A DNA stretch of 64,000 nt, taken from assembly GCA_016710685.1 (NCBI GenBank), contig JADJVC010000006.1, forward strand, positions 1-64,000. Reading direction: 5' to 3'. This document shows positions 1-10,793 of the stretch, piece after piece. Position numbers and translations under genes: made by a program. Positions within the stretch are counted from its first letter, which is position 1. Every line of letters starts with the position of its first letter. A model generated the notes under the pieces. It ran no database searches and was not told the origin of the DNA. It was given only the letters and a program-made list of their open reading frames with translations. The DNA comes from Flavobacteriales bacterium (lineage in GTDB: Bacteria > Bacteroidota > Bacteroidia > Flavobacteriales_F > PHOS-HE28).

Positions 1-1077
1 ACCGGCATGGACACGCTCTTCCCGCTGAACAACGCCACGATGCCACGCTACTTGGATGCGGTGGACGAGCTGGTGACCTTGGCGCAGGAATCAGGATTGA
101 AACTTGTGATGCTGGCGCGGTTGGTGCCCGGTGAAGCCCTGTACGAAAAGCAGTTCGCACAATTGGCGGACCGCTTCCGCGACAGGCCTGTGGTAATGGC
201 TTACGACCTGTTCAACGAGCCGCTCTATTTCGATGTGCATGACCGACCCAAAGCGGACGTGTACCCTGTTGTGAGCGGTTGGCAACGTCTGCTGAAAGCC
301 CATGCCCCGCATCAGCTCAGCACCATCGGCGGTGGGTGTACCCGAAGTGTTCGCTTGGACCCCAACATCCTGGACGTGGATTTCATCTCCTTTCACCCCT
401 ACGAATACCAACCCGAGCAAGTGCGCAATGAGCTGCGCTGGTACGGCGAACACGTGGACAAGCCCTGGATCATCGGGGAGACTTCCTTGCCTGCGGACAA
501 CGACTCGGTTCCGTACACCGACCAGCTGGAGTTCGCCCGCAAGACCCTGGCACAAGCGCGGGCGTGCGGTGCCGTGGGCTACACGTGGTGGCAATTCCAG
601 GACGTGGGCTGGGGCCGCTTCCACTCGGACTACATGGGCGTATTGGACCGTACGGGGGAAACACGAGTTGCCGACGGGCTGCCGGTGGTGCATGGCACCG
701 TGAAGCCGGTGGCCGAAGCATTCCGTGAATTTCGCGCGGACGTTGCACCGAGCGACTGCCCAGCACTGCCGAACTACTACAACTTTTCCTCGTTATCCGC
801 CGCAAGGCTCACTGGCCGAATTTTGGACGAACAAGGGAAGCCTATTGAAGGTGGCGTGGTAACCGGATGGGATGCAGGCTGGAGCACTTCGTACTACACG
901 ATCTCTAAGAGTGACGGCTCTTTCGCCTTGTACGGCGATTTTCCGTTCCACCATTGGATGGCCTCCGCTACACGCTACTCCATGGTGCGCGGTGATGTGC
1001 AGCCCAACACTTACTTCACCGACAGCAGTGGCACCCCAACATTCTTTCTTGGTGAATTGCGCTTGGGACCGCATTAG
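1..1077 (+). CDS. GH5-like glycoside hydrolase, 5'-truncated, with C-terminal carboxypeptidase-regulatory-like domain
   Basis: The frame is open from the window edge (T-G-M-D...), so the N-terminus lies outside. Counting from the ATG at 7, the FNEP motif gives a candidate acid/base Glu71, and WIIGETSLP gives a candidate nucleophile Glu158. This pairing and the TIM-barrel-like strand pattern (VMAYDLFNEP, DFISFHPYEY, GYTWWQFQD) fit clan GH-A, closest to family 5 (endo-beta-glucanase or mannanase). From about residue 265, LTGRILDEQGKPIEGG starts a small beta-sandwich of the carboxypeptidase-regulatory type. No T9SS sorting domain is seen. Exact substrate cannot be told. It ends tail to tail with the next minus-strand gene, the two stop codons abutting at 1075-1080. 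Confidence 0.75.
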   Translation, partial: TGMDTLFPLNNATMPRYLDAVDELVTLAQESGLKLVMLARLVPGEALYEKQFAQLADRFRDRPVVMAYDLFNEPLYFDVHDRPKADVYPVVSGWQRLLKAHAPHQLSTIGGGCTRSVRLDPNILDVDFISFHPYEYQPEQVRNELRWYGEHVDKPWIIGETSLPADNDSVPYTDQLEFARKTLAQARACGAVGYTWWQFQDVGWGRFHSDYMGVLDRTGETRVADGLPVVHGTVKPVAEAFREFRADVAPSDCPALPNYYNFSSLSAARLTGRILDEQGKPIEGGVVTGWDAGWSTSYYTISKSDGSFALYGDFPFHHWMASATRYSMVRGDVQPNTYFTDSSGTPTFFLGELRLGPH

Positions 1078-3153
1078 CTACGCGGACCCGAAGCCGTAAT
1101 TGTTAGCGAGGGAACGGCGGTGTGTACAACTTGAATTTAGCGTTCGACCAATAACAGGGCTTGTCGCGAACAGCGTGTTAGTCACGGAGTCTACAGTAAC
1201 ATACAGGCCGTTGTTCGCTTTGAGCGCGATGGTGCCATCGCCTTGCGGTTCGCTGGTGAAAAGGCCGTAGTCTCCCAAGTCCATGGCCGTGGCGGCGAGT
1301 TGTTGCTGTTCCTCCAACTCGGCGCACAAGAACGAGCCGTTCGTGCAAAGGAAGGCCACGCAGCCATCCCCGGTTCGCAGGCGCAGGAAGCTTTCCCACG
1401 GCCCCAAACTGTCGCGGTCCGCGGTGGCCGTTCGATCACCGGAAGAGGCGATGGCGACCCAGGCCCCGCTCTCGGCACGCAGGCGCACGGTATCGGACTT
1501 CACGATGCTCGGCGCAAGGCCATCGATCTGCTGGACCCGGTCTGCTGGAACGCCGTAAAATGTGGTCCAGCGCATCAACATCGCGCTGTCCAAGCCATCA
1601 AAGAAGCCCATGTATTTGTCCGGATAGTAGCCCGTGTAGGCGTTGACCGTGGGGATGCCGAGGTCCTGTGCGGCGAGCATGGCGGTGAGGTGCAATTTGA
1701 TCAACCGGTCGTGTGTCTCTCCCGGTCCGGCAATGCCGAAGTAGGGGGTATAGGCGATGGCATCGTACATCTTGGACCCTTTGTATTCGCGGGTGATCCG
1801 GCGTTGTACCTCCGTCACGAGTTCCTGCGCATCGCGCTTGTTGAACCTCATTTGCGAAGCCATGTCCCAGCGGTTGTCCTGGACTACCAGCAACGGCAAG
1901 AGCAATGCGGTCAGCCAAGCCCTGCGCGGTGCGGCAAAGAGCGGGCGGAGCGCGAATACGAAGAGCAGCACGAAAAACATTACCTGCACATTGATAATGC
2001 GGTCGACCGAGCGCAGTGAGGAGAAGCCGGGTAGTTCAAAGACCCATTGGTAAAGGGAAAACCCCGCAATGTCCATGCAGAAAAGCCAGCTGAAAAAGAA
2101 CGAGAAAAGAAGCGTGGCAAGGATGGAACGCTGCGCACGTGTAACCCGCCTGAGCGAAACCAGCGCCACCGCGGCAGCAATGGCCAGCCACGGCAGGCCT
2201 CCTACAAACTGCGTCTGGTCCCACCAGCTGGGTGTAACATCCAATCCGGTTTCCGCGAACATCCGCCACGACTCCGCGCCCGGATGGCTGAAGAAAAATG
2301 CGATGGGCCGAGGAAGCGAGCCGGAGATGTCCGCGAATGTTCGCACACCGGTTTCCGTCTGTAGCACCAGCGCTTGCATGCGTTGGTAAGGCAGTGCAAC
2401 AGGAGCCAACAAAGCGGCGCCGCAGGCCAGTACAAGGATCCAGCCGAGCGCGTACCGCCACCATAGAAAACGCTTCCACCAGCCCGGATGCCGAAGGAAG
2501 ACCAGGTGCCCAAGCGCCAGAAAGAAGAGCCCGTACACCAGCATGAACCCGAGGTACATGCCGCAGTAGAACTGGTACACCACGGCCAGCACCACCAGCG
2601 CGAACCACTTCAAGCCGCCACTGCCGAGGTAGCGCCAGAGGAACCAGAAGGCGAGCGGCACCATGAACTTGGGAACACCTGCGCATGGCCCATCTGGCCC
2701 ATGTTGTAAATGCCGAATGCAAAAATGTACGCGCCGCACGCCGCCAGTACATCAACGACAACCCACTTCCGCAACGCGAGAAAACAGCACCAGAAGTTCA
2801 GCACAAACAAGGCTACGACCCAGAGTTGAAAAGCGCTCTCCCTACTTAACCCTGCGGTTCGGATCGCCGCATAAATCGGTGCCGTGCCCAACAGGTTGTC
2901 TGAGAGCGCAATGGTATTCTTGTACGGATACATGAACGGCGCATCCCAATAACTAGGCTCCTTCCCGGAGGCATAACGGTAGAAATGCTCCAGCACGTAA
3001 TTGTTGGGGGATCAAACTTTGCTGCGGTCCGAGCACGGCCACCGGTACCTGCCACATGCCGAAGGCGAAGAGGCCGAGGACCACCAAAATGCCAAGCCCT
3101 TTGAATCCCTTTCTGGACGGCATGCCAAAGGGGCTGGTGGTCATTTTTTCCAT
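1078..3153 (-). CDS. polytopic GT-C-like membrane protein with C-terminal fascin-like beta-trefoil (frameshifted)
   Basis: Three open segments join into one protein of about 680-690 residues. The start is MEKMTTSPFGMPSRKGFKGL at 3153; it continues into NYVLEHFYRYASGKEPSYW after an extra base in the G run 3006-3010, then into GHAQVFP-KFMVPLAFWFLW after a missing base at 2671-2673. About ten hydrophobic segments precede a periplasmic-type soluble region. Positions about 1464-1103 encode a fascin-like repeat (WVAIAS, DSLGPWESF, ALKANNGLYV). A fourth indel near 1150 is likely: the alternative frame reads SNAKFKLYTPPFPR and stops at 1103, which completes the fascin repeat better than the frame ending at 1078. 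Probably a lipid-linked sugar transferase or related membrane enzyme; acceptor unknown. Divergent from the gene at 3243. Confidence 0.6.
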
Positions 3154-3242
3154 GGATGCTCTGTCTGGCGGCGGTCCCGCTGACCGATCTCAACAGGCAG
3201 CGGACCGCGAACTTCGGCAAAGAACCCCATATTTAGCGTCCC

Positions 3243-5110
3243 ATGAAATGGCGTCCTTCGCTCCTGTTGACCTTTTGGTGGACCCTTTTAGGCGCGGCTG
3301 CGGTGTGGATGCGCCTCCGTTCCACGGGCATCCTGGAAAGCGGCGACGGCATTCAGCATTACCAGATCGCCCGCTACTCGTGGCAGCATCCCGAATTGTT
3401 CCTGCACTCCTGGGGCAAGCCGCTGTTCACACTGCTCTCCTCACCTTTCGCGCAGCTGGGTCTCTGGGGCATGACGCTCTTCAACGCGCTATGCTTGATG
3501 GCCACAGCCTGGGCAGCGGACGGGATCCTCAAACGCGCCGGGCAGGCCGCGCGCTGGCTCTATGCGCCGATCCTGTTGCTGGTGCCCGTGTATGGCACAA
3601 TGGTGTTGGCCGGCATGACGGAAGTACTCTTCGGGCTGCTCACCATCCTCGTGATCCGTGCGCTCTTCGAGGAGCGCTATGTGCTGGCGATGGTGCTCCT
3701 CTCCTTCACGCCCTTCGCCCGGCCGGAGTACATCGGCTTCGCTCCTTTCGTACTGGTCTGGGTGGTGGCCAAACGGCAGTGGCGCACACTTCCTTGGAGT
3801 ATTACCGGCCATTTCATCCATGCCGTTGCGGCCACCATGCTCATGGGCGATCCGTTGTTGGCCTTACACAATGGGACCTATGGGGGGGCGGCCACGATCT
3901 ATGGCCGTGGTCCGCTGTTTCATTTCGCAGATCACTTACCGGAAATTTTCGGGATGCCCTTGTTGCTCGCCGGCATCCCTGCGCTGTTTGCCGGGGCATG
4001 GCTCTGGTGGGAAAAGGCTGAAGACCGTTCAACGCTCCGGTTATTGCTTGTAATAGGATTGCTACCGGGATTGGCCATTGCTTTCATCCACTCGTTTCTC
4101 TGGTGGAAAGGCCTGAAAGGCTCTCTCGGCCTGTTACGTGTACTGGCCACCACCGCCCCGCTGCTGGTGCTTTGCGTGGTGTGGCCCATCGTGCGCACCT
4201 TGTCGCTGCCACGTGTGTGGTGGACAGAACGCTTCGTCTTCACCATGGGGTCGGCGCCCTCTTCCTGCATGCAGCATGGAAAGCGCTCTTGGTCGCACAG
4301 CCGCTACCGGTGGTGCCGAACGATTATGAAATCTTCGTGCAGCGCGTGGGTGTGGAGGTAGGACGCATCAAGGGCGGATACGACCGTGTGCTCTACCATC
4401 CTGCTGTGGCCTATTATGCAGATATCTACCCCTTTGACACTGGCAAAGCCATGCAAATTTTCAGTTTGGACACCACGCGCACTGATGCAGTCCCCGGGGC
4501 GAAAGAATTGCTCGTCTGGGACTCGCACTTCGGACCGAATGAAGGTGGCACTCCGCTGCAATGGTTACGGGATCGGCCCGGGTTGCGCTTGGAAGAAGTG
4601 ATGGTGCCGCAGGACCGGATGGAAGTGCTAGGCGGTCTCCCGTTCGAGGCTTGGTTTTTCCGACGGGGAACGGACGGGCGGCACGAGCAGCGTGAACTGA
4701 TCTTCGACACCGATACGCCGATAGCGATGAACATGGAGCACCATGCGGACACCATCCCTTGCGCGGAGGGCGGCAAAGCATGGTGCTTTAATGCGGAAGA
4801 ATTTCCGTTGGAAGTAAAGCAACTACCGCTCCTTACTCCTGGGCTGGTCTACACGGAAGTGGTGGTGAGCGGCACGTTCAAGCGCAGGAATGGTAGCGGC
4901 GACGACATCAAGATGATCGTGTCCGCCTACGACACACCGGAAAAAGCAGGCTATTGGTGGCAACCGCTCTACGACGGTCCGTTCATTTTTACCTACCGCG
5001 TCCCGGCCGCCGTAGCCGGATTGAAGTACAAGCTCTACCTCTGGGACATCAACCGCAACGGATGCAGTATCGTGGACCTGCGCGTGGAAATCAACCGTGT
5101 GGTGCGGTAA
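3243..5110 (+). CDS. GT-C-like polytopic membrane protein with C-terminal soluble domain (frameshifted)
   Basis: Residues 1 to about 335 form a hydrophobic multi-span protein beginning MKWRPSLLLTFWWTLLGAAA, with a first-loop acidic motif (ILESGDGIQHYQIARY) typical of GT-C fold transferases using polyprenyl-phosphate sugars. The frame breaks at the G run 4247-4250; adding one G gives FTMGVGALFLHAAWKALL and continues into a soluble tail of about 280 residues (NDYEIFVQRVGVEVGR ... DLRVEINRVVR). The tail ends in a beta-rich segment also hinted at in the 6446-8299 protein (AEYLTPP...LKVYVWHRG versus KLYLWDINRNG). Total about 622 residues. The membrane class is clear; enzymatic role is inferred. 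It ends 7 bases from the convergent gene at 5118. Confidence 0.6.
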
Positions 5111-5117
5111 CGGTTAT

Positions 5118-6449
5118 CTACTGCCCTGCCGCGATCTTGCCCACCACTTCCAATATGCGTGGCCAAGTGGAATCCTCCGTAAACCAAGCGTAGTCGTAGT
5201 GCTCCATCATCCCGAAGTTGAGCCGGACCAACGCGATGATCACCAGTGCTGTGAAGATGCGCATCGACCAGGAGCGGCGCATTACGGAGCGGAAGAACCA
5301 CGACAAGGGAATGGCAAACAGTGCATACAGGTCCACCAAGCCGCGATAGCCAAAGGCGCCGCCCAGCCACCAGCACCACCACGCGCTGTAGATCAGCACG
5401 GTAGCCAGGAATATGACCAGCAGAGGCCGGGCCGTGCCCGTGTTCCGCCAGACATGAAACAGCAAGGTGCCGACAACGATAAGGAAGATCGGGCTAAAGG
5501 TGAACCAACCGTTGCGCGGGCTGAAGAGCACCAAACCAGGCACCATCTTGCTGAAGTCGAAATGCTCATCACTGTATGCATAGCCGTTGGCATACCAATT
5601 GCCGGTGAGGTAGTGCCAGTAAATGGATTGTAACACCCATGGCAGGAGCCCCAGAAACAGACCAAGCAGCAAGGCCGTGCGGTGTTGGAGCAGGTTCCGC
5701 CAAGCACCTTTAATGCCACCGTGCGAGGTCCAGGCCATCCACAGAGGGAAGATGAACACCACGACATTCAACTGGCGTATCAGCACGAGCAATGCGCCGG
5801 AAAAAAGGAAGAGGACTACATGTACTTTCCGCGGACCATCGATGATGCGCAGCGTGCACCAGCAGAACAAGGCGACGAGAAAATAGGAGTACACGTGCGA
5901 CATCAACGGCTGGTCGGTCGCATAGTAGAAGAGGTTGCTCCCCGCAAAGATCGCGAGCACCGCCAACAGCGCCGCCGGCGTAGTGCTGTAACGGCGGGCG
6001 AGCTTGAAACTGATCACGGCACCAAGTCCGGCATAGATAGCCGAGCTTGCCATCATGGCCACCGCATTGGGTGGAGAGAAGCCCGTATTCGGGTATCCGT
6101 AAAACCATGTAAACCATTGGGAGACCAGAAAAAGGAAGCTCCAAAACTGAAACACCCAACGAATACAAGCTTATCGCGGTGTGGTCGGAGATCTTTTACT
6201 CCAGAACATCCACTCGAACTTGCCGGTGATGAAGGCCGACGGCAGCCATTGATAATAGCCCAAACCATCCCAGGCCTTCCAGAAGAAATCATAGGTGTTC
6301 GTACCGCCTTTGATCCACGCCTCGCGGAACGAAGTCAACGACACCAGCAGGAACAACAGCCATTCGGGTAACTGACGATCGGTGCGGTAAACCGCAGCCT
6401 TTCGCATCGCAAGGGAACGTCTATTTGTTCTCATGGCCACATTCTTCAT
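5118..6449 (-). CDS. GT-C-like polytopic membrane protein, second gene of a coupled pair (two apparent indels)
   Basis: The start ATG at 6449 overlaps the stop of the upstream gene (ATGA, 6446-6449), so the pair is translationally coupled. The N-terminal segment (PEWLLFLLVSLTSFREAWIKGG, GLGYYQWLPSAFITGKFEW) runs into an in-frame TAA at 6171-6173. The downstream segment (VFQFWSFLFLVSQWFTWFYG) lies in the same frame. Reading FWSKDLRPHRDKLVFVG-VFQFW needs one A removed from the run 6194-6197 and one G added at 6155-6157, both homopolymers, and it bypasses the stop. I therefore treat it as one protein of about 443 residues with roughly ten membrane spans. It resembles its partner at 6446-8299 in layout (FSPRNGWFTFSPI versus FSFRKGWLVYTPV), so both are likely related GT-C enzymes. 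Confidence 0.6.
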
Positions 6450-8299
6450 CTTGGTGAGAACACCTCCAGCTCAAGATCGTCAATGAGCACAAGCTGCTTA
6501 CCCCGGTGCCAAACGTAAACCTTCAGCCGGTCGCGTACATCGCGGATCGGCGGCGTGAGGTATTCTGCCTCGAAGGTGATCCAACGCCCTTGCTCTACTG
6601 CCCCCACGCTACCACACAAAGTCCGGTAGCCATACGATCCTTCCTTGCGCTCCATGCTGAAGACCAAGCAGGGAGGCTCGCCGATATAGCCTTCTGGAAG
6701 AAACACCCGAACACTTGCCTTCGCCCAGAAGTAGTCTTTGTCCGTCACCGAATTGAAGGGAAATTCGAAGGTCGGCGAGTAAGTATGCGCGCTGTCCAAC
6801 TGCGCAACATGGCCGTTCATCAAAGTGTCCATCATCACCAGTGCATCAGTGTTGGCGACATCCTCGAACGTATAACTCCCGATCGTGCGCCGGTCGTAGT
6901 GTGATGCATCCTCCATGCGGTCACTGCCATCGAAACTGCGATCGAAGGACAACAACTTCGCCGCTCCTTCAGGCACCGATGTCCTTCCGAAGACAGCCCA
7001 GTAATAGGCTTGGGTGGTGCGGTACGGATGAAGAACCCAATGATCGAATTGCCACAGCTGGAAACAGTTAAAAACCACCAGCAGTCCCGCAAGCGATGCA
7101 CCAATGATCCGCACCGCGCCTTTACGTTCCGCGATCACAGCAAGTGCATGCCCAAGCGGCAATGCAAGTAGTGGATACAAAGTGATCATTGGCCGAATGC
7201 TGTAGCTGGCACCGTACCACCACTCGCTCCAACTGGAAAGGATGTAGACCGCGACGGCGGAGTAAATCACCACGGACCAAAACGCCTCGCGCTGCCGCCG
7301 GTACAACGGGAGCAGCCCGGCAAGCGCGAAGATCATCACCGGCGTATAGACCAACCACCCCTTGCGGAAACTGAAAAGCACGTTCAGGATGTGGGGCTGT
7401 GAAAGATCCAGGCCAACGCCGGGGTTTTTATAGCTGTCATACACGAAGCTGCCGGTCATCGTTTTCCAATAGAGCAGCTGGGGCGAGAGGACGAGCAAAC
7501 CGACCACGACCGCGAGCAAAAGGTCCTTCCAATGTGTACCGAGCAAGGTGAGCTTAGTGCGCAACGATGGCCCGTCATACACACCCCACAACAGCGGCAC
7601 CAGCCCGCAAACGATCTCGCTCGGTTTGATCAATATGATCATAGCGATGCTGATGGCGGTCCACAACAGGTTGGTGCATTTGCGATCCTCGTGCCAACGC
7701 AACGTGTTCCATACCATGATCGACATCCAGCAAAACAGGAAGTTCGCCGTTTCGAGGTCTTTCATCGTGGCGAAGTGCAAGTAGTTCGTTCCGAGTACGA
7801 TCACCACAAGCGTGGCATTACTGACGCCTTCACTGAAGAAACGCAACAGGATACGCCGCAGATGGACCAGCCCGAGCCAGACGTAAAACAGACAGCCCAC
7901 TGCTAGCGCTATCTGGTACGGTGCGCTGAAACCATCCGCCGGACCAGCGCCGAGCAACGCGGCCGCATGCCCAATGAGGAAGAACGGCAAGTAACAGATC
8001 GCCGTGCCCATAAGAAAGAAGTAGATCGGCGTGCTGTTGTCCGGTGCTGTGGAAAGCTGGTAAAGCGTGCCGCTGATCTCAGGCCGCATGCGGATCAGCT
8101 CATGGAGCCAAGCCGTATCGCGCAGCAACGGGTCGTGATGGATAAAAGTGGCCGGTAGGTAGATGTAGTAGCCGAAGACGTCCCAAGAAAGTTCGTTCGG
8201 GGTGAGCTGGAGGATGCGCATCACCACCAGCACGGCGAACAGGGCGAATACCGTGACGCGCGACAGGGAAGAAGTGCTGACCGGGATCCGGAAATTCAT
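6446..8299 (-). CDS. GT-C-like polytopic membrane protein with C-terminal soluble domain
   Basis: The chosen start is MNFRIPVSTSSLSRVTVF at 8299 (617 residues); an upstream ATG at 8353 would add 18 polar residues that do not look like coding sequence. The first loop has an acidic motif (LTPNELSWDVFGYYIYLPA), followed by about ten spans and a large C-terminal soluble region (about 430-617) with a beta-sandwich look (YSPTFEFPFNSVTDKDYFWAK ... LVLIDDLELEVFSPR). Known GT-C proteins of this plan transfer sugars from polyprenyl phosphates outside the cytoplasmic membrane; the substrate here is not deducible. It overlaps the next gene by ATGA and shares the motif FSFRKGWLVYTPV with it. Upstream gene ends 77 bases away on the same strand. 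Confidence 0.7.
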   Translation of the reverse strand: MNFRIPVSTSSLSRVTVFALFAVLVVMRILQLTPNELSWDVFGYYIYLPATFIHHDPLLRDTAWLHELIRMRPEISGTLYQLSTAPDNSTPIYFFLMGTAICYLPFFLIGHAAALLGAGPADGFSAPYQIALAVGCLFYVWLGLVHLRRILLRFFSEGVSNATLVVIVLGTNYLHFATMKDLETANFLFCWMSIMVWNTLRWHEDRKCTNLLWTAISIAMIILIKPSEIVCGLVPLLWGVYDGPSLRTKLTLLGTHWKDLLLAVVVGLLVLSPQLLYWKTMTGSFVYDSYKNPGVGLDLSQPHILNVLFSFRKGWLVYTPVMIFALAGLLPLYRRQREAFWSVVIYSAVAVYILSSWSEWWYGASYSIRPMITLYPLLALPLGHALAVIAERKGAVRIIGASLAGLLVVFNCFQLWQFDHWVLHPYRTTQAYYWAVFGRTSVPEGAAKLLSFDRSFDGSDRMEDASHYDRRTIGSYTFEDVANTDALVMMDTLMNGHVAQLDSAHTYSPTFEFPFNSVTDKDYFWAKASVRVFLPEGYIGEPPCLVFSMERKEGSYGYRTLCGSVGAVEQGRWITFEAEYLTPPIRDVRDRLKVYVWHRGKQLVLIDDLELEVFSPR

Positions 8300-8376
8300 T
8301 GGGCGAATATCGTTGTAACCAAAGTATGCGTCCGAACAGGCAGCCCTGTGCAACTTTCAAGTGATCGTGCGGTCCA

Positions 8377-9898
8377 CTATGGCTTCACTCCATCATGGCT
8401 GTTTGGTTGTACATGCCCATCAACCTTTTTCAATAGGACCACACCACTTTCAGGAAAGGCTTGCATTCGCCGGTATCCATCGGCGATAATGGGGTCTTCC
8501 ACAAAACCGAATTCTACGCGATAGGTGTCGGCACCGGTTTCTCCGTTTTTTGTCCAAGGGTTGAATTTCCTCCAGCCCCATTTGTATGCGATAGAAGTTC
8601 ATGGTCGGCTCGAACAGCCAGTTTACCCCAACATGTACCGGTGGGCCATGATGATCACTGGCATTCATATCCATGGCAATGGCTGCGACCACGTCCTTGG
8701 TCCGCACATCATATTGCCACTCCACACTATGATATGGACCGAAACTCCGTGAGCAGGATATCGCACTCCATAGGGCTGCCAATGCCATACCTGTCGAAGT
8801 CGCCTTCTTCCATCCCCGTGCATGTTGCAATGCCAGGATTTCCACGATCAGCAGGACCAACAGGGGCAATAGGAACAGCGCAAAGCGGCCGATCAATCGA
8901 TCCACTCCGAACAGGAAATGCTGGATCTCCATGAAAAGGCAGGTGAGCGTTAGGACAAATGCGACCACCGGCAGGGTGGTCCACTGGGTTAGAAATGCGA
9001 CGTCACCCCGGATGAAGCGCCGGATGCTGGCCCCCAGAGCACACAAGGTGATTAACACGATCATAATATAGAACCCGATCATCACGGGTTCCACGATATG
9101 CAAAGTCGGAAACAGGCTCATCACCCATGTGGAAACCGTGGAACTGAAGAAGCCGCTCTTTCCTCCGAAATCCAAAGTGTTCTGCTCCAACGTGTGCCGG
9201 ATGGGCATCCAAAGAACTGCGGTGGAAATCGCCAGCATGGCCGCAATGGTGATCGTTACGGGCACTAGATATTTACGCGGGACATCACCCAGGGCGACCC
9301 GCGCGATCAGCACAATATATAGGGTGACCAAGCCCGCTAGATGGACATTGAGAAGCGTGAAGTTGCCCAAGGTGGCCAGCACCGATGCCAAATGGAAGAG
9401 CACGATGTCTCGGAGCCTTCCCTTTTGTACCGATCGGACCAAATGGAACAAGGCCATCAACATAAAGCCGAAGGAGATCCCATAACCCCGTGCCAATGTG
9501 AAGAGCTCAAGCATGAAGCTGTTGGTGCCCAAAACCACGAAGCCGCCAATGGCGATCCACGGCGGCAACTTCAGGAGCAGGCGGGCAGCATAGTAGAGGA
9601 ACAGTGCAAGCGCCAACAGGTTGGGCAGTCGTAGGGCAATTTCACTTGACCCAAACAGCTGATCGCACAGCTTCATTCCGAGCGTGTTCAGGAGGTGATT
9701 ATTCGTGAAAGCGTGTGTATGAGACAGGATCTCCACATAGCTCAGAGTTATGTAGTGGTTATATGAAAACGCTTCATCATGTGTGAAAGAGGCCGCAGCC
9801 GCCCGGTAAATGGATGCCGCCAGTATGGTCAGACCCATCAAAGCCATCACAATGGTCACGTTGCGCGGAATAGCCTCACGCACGATCGCAGTCGGCAT
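8377..9898 (-). CDS. GT-C family (PMT/ArnT-like) membrane glycosyltransferase (C-terminal frameshift)
   Basis: The start MPTAIVREAIPRNVTIVMAL at 9898 lies 9 bases downstream of the exonuclease stop. Motif ASFTHDEAFSYNHY in the first extracytoplasmic loop contains the His-Asp-Glu typical of GT-C / protein-mannosyltransferase-like enzymes. About ten or eleven spans follow. The frame breaks in the T run 8546-8551 (A run on the coding strand): removing one base changes a basic nonsense tail into PLDKNGETGADTYRVEFGFV ... and a stop at 8377, about 506 residues in all. Likely transfers a sugar from a lipid carrier to lipid or protein; substrate not known. Likely cotranscribed with the exonuclease upstream. 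Confidence 0.7.
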
Positions 9899-9908
9899 TT
9901 CTCTTTGA

Positions 9909-10637
9909 TTACACCAACGAAATACCCTCTTCTCCCACAACCGCTTCCCCGCGCAACCGCAAATACAGCTGCGCCGTGGCCACCACATCCTTCTTGCAGT
10001 ACGTGGCGATGCGCTCCAGGTCCTTGTCCTCGTAGTACACGCGCGCCACGTCGGCGCCGCCGATGTCGTCCTTCGGCGTGGGGATGCCGAGGATGTGCGT
10101 GAGCAACGCGAGCGAAGTGAAATTTTTCCGGTCCCCGAAGCTCCACATGTTCATGGTGTCGAGGAAACCCAGGTCCCACGGCTTCTGGCCGGCCACGTCC
10201 AGCAGCTTCGGCAGTTTGATGCCATGCACGATGCAGCGCCGTGCGATCCACGGGAAGTCGAACTCCTTGCCGTTGTGGCCGCAAAGCCAATGGTCGTCCG
10301 TGTTGTAACTCTTGTTCAGCAGTTCCACGAAGCGATGAAGAACCTCGCGTTCATCATCGCCATGAAACGAAGTGATACGCATGACGTGGCCGCTGCCTTC
10401 CTTCTTCAATCCGCCGAAGCCGATGCAGACGATCTTCCCGAACTCGGAAAAAATGCCCGCCCTGTCGCCATAGACTTCTTCCGCCGTCTTCCCGCTGCGC
10501 TCCTGTTCAAAGCGCGTTTTGTCACCGAAAAGCTTTGCAGTGCGCCCGTCCAGTTCGCTGAAATTCGGCACGGCCGGCACGGTCTCAATGTCGAGGAAGA
10601 GGATCTTGCTAAGATCTTTAATGTGCTCGTTGCGCAT
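9909..10637 (-). CDS. PolB-like DEDD 3'-5' exonuclease domain protein
   Basis: I start at MRNEHIKDLSKILFLDIETV (10637, 242 residues); an ATG 54 bases upstream lies in repeat-like sequence. Exo I is LFLDIETVP (Asp16, Glu18), Exo II is CGHNGKEFDFPWIARR, and Exo III is YCKKDVVATAQLYLR. These are the RNase H-fold DEDDy-type motifs seen in the DNA polymerase B exonuclease 2 family, a standalone exonuclease common in Bacteroidota and often labelled as a predicted PolB-like 3'-5' exonuclease. It should act on single-stranded or frayed DNA, or RNA; the partner is unknown. The gene is followed 10 bases later by the glycosyltransferase at 9898. Confidence 0.85.
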   Translation of the reverse strand: MRNEHIKDLSKILFLDIETVPAVPNFSELDGRTAKLFGDKTRFEQERSGKTAEEVYGDRAGIFSEFGKIVCIGFGGLKKEGSGHVMRITSFHGDDEREVLHRFVELLNKSYNTDDHWLCGHNGKEFDFPWIARRCIVHGIKLPKLLDVAGQKPWDLGFLDTMNMWSFGDRKNFTSLALLTHILGIPTPKDDIGGADVARVYYEDKDLERIATYCKKDVVATAQLYLRLRGEAVVGEEGISLV

Positions 10638-10670
10638 GGGGATGAGATTAGGAGGGGTTCGAGATTTTAC

Positions 10671-10710
10671 ACCACAGAGGCACAGAGGCACGGAGGATCA
10701 CAGAGGATGA
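10671..10710. repeat. CACAGAGG/CACGGAGG quasi-tandem repeat
   Basis: Short direct units (accacagagg cacagaggca cggagga) sit between the exonuclease start and the serine hydrolase end. The same unit recurs at 33434-33557. Similar arrays are scattered in many environmental bacterial genomes; function unknown. Confidence 0.6.
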
Positions 10711-10757
10711 ATCGGAGATGCTTTTGGATGACCGGTGGGTGATGATTTGCGACCTCG

Positions 10758-10790
10758 GACTCAAGACTCACGACTCAATGACTCACGACT
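10758..10790. repeat. GACTCA/CGACTCA quasi-tandem repeat
   Basis: Four near-copies of gactca(a/c)gactca separated by about 9 bases fill the gap just before the serine hydrolase stop. No stem-loop or coding content is seen. Confidence 0.55.
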
Positions 10791-10793
10791 TTT

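Noticed and set aside
10671..10790. Possible CRISPR array
   Set aside because: Units are 7-10 bases, degenerate and without spacers of uniform length, and no cas genes are present.
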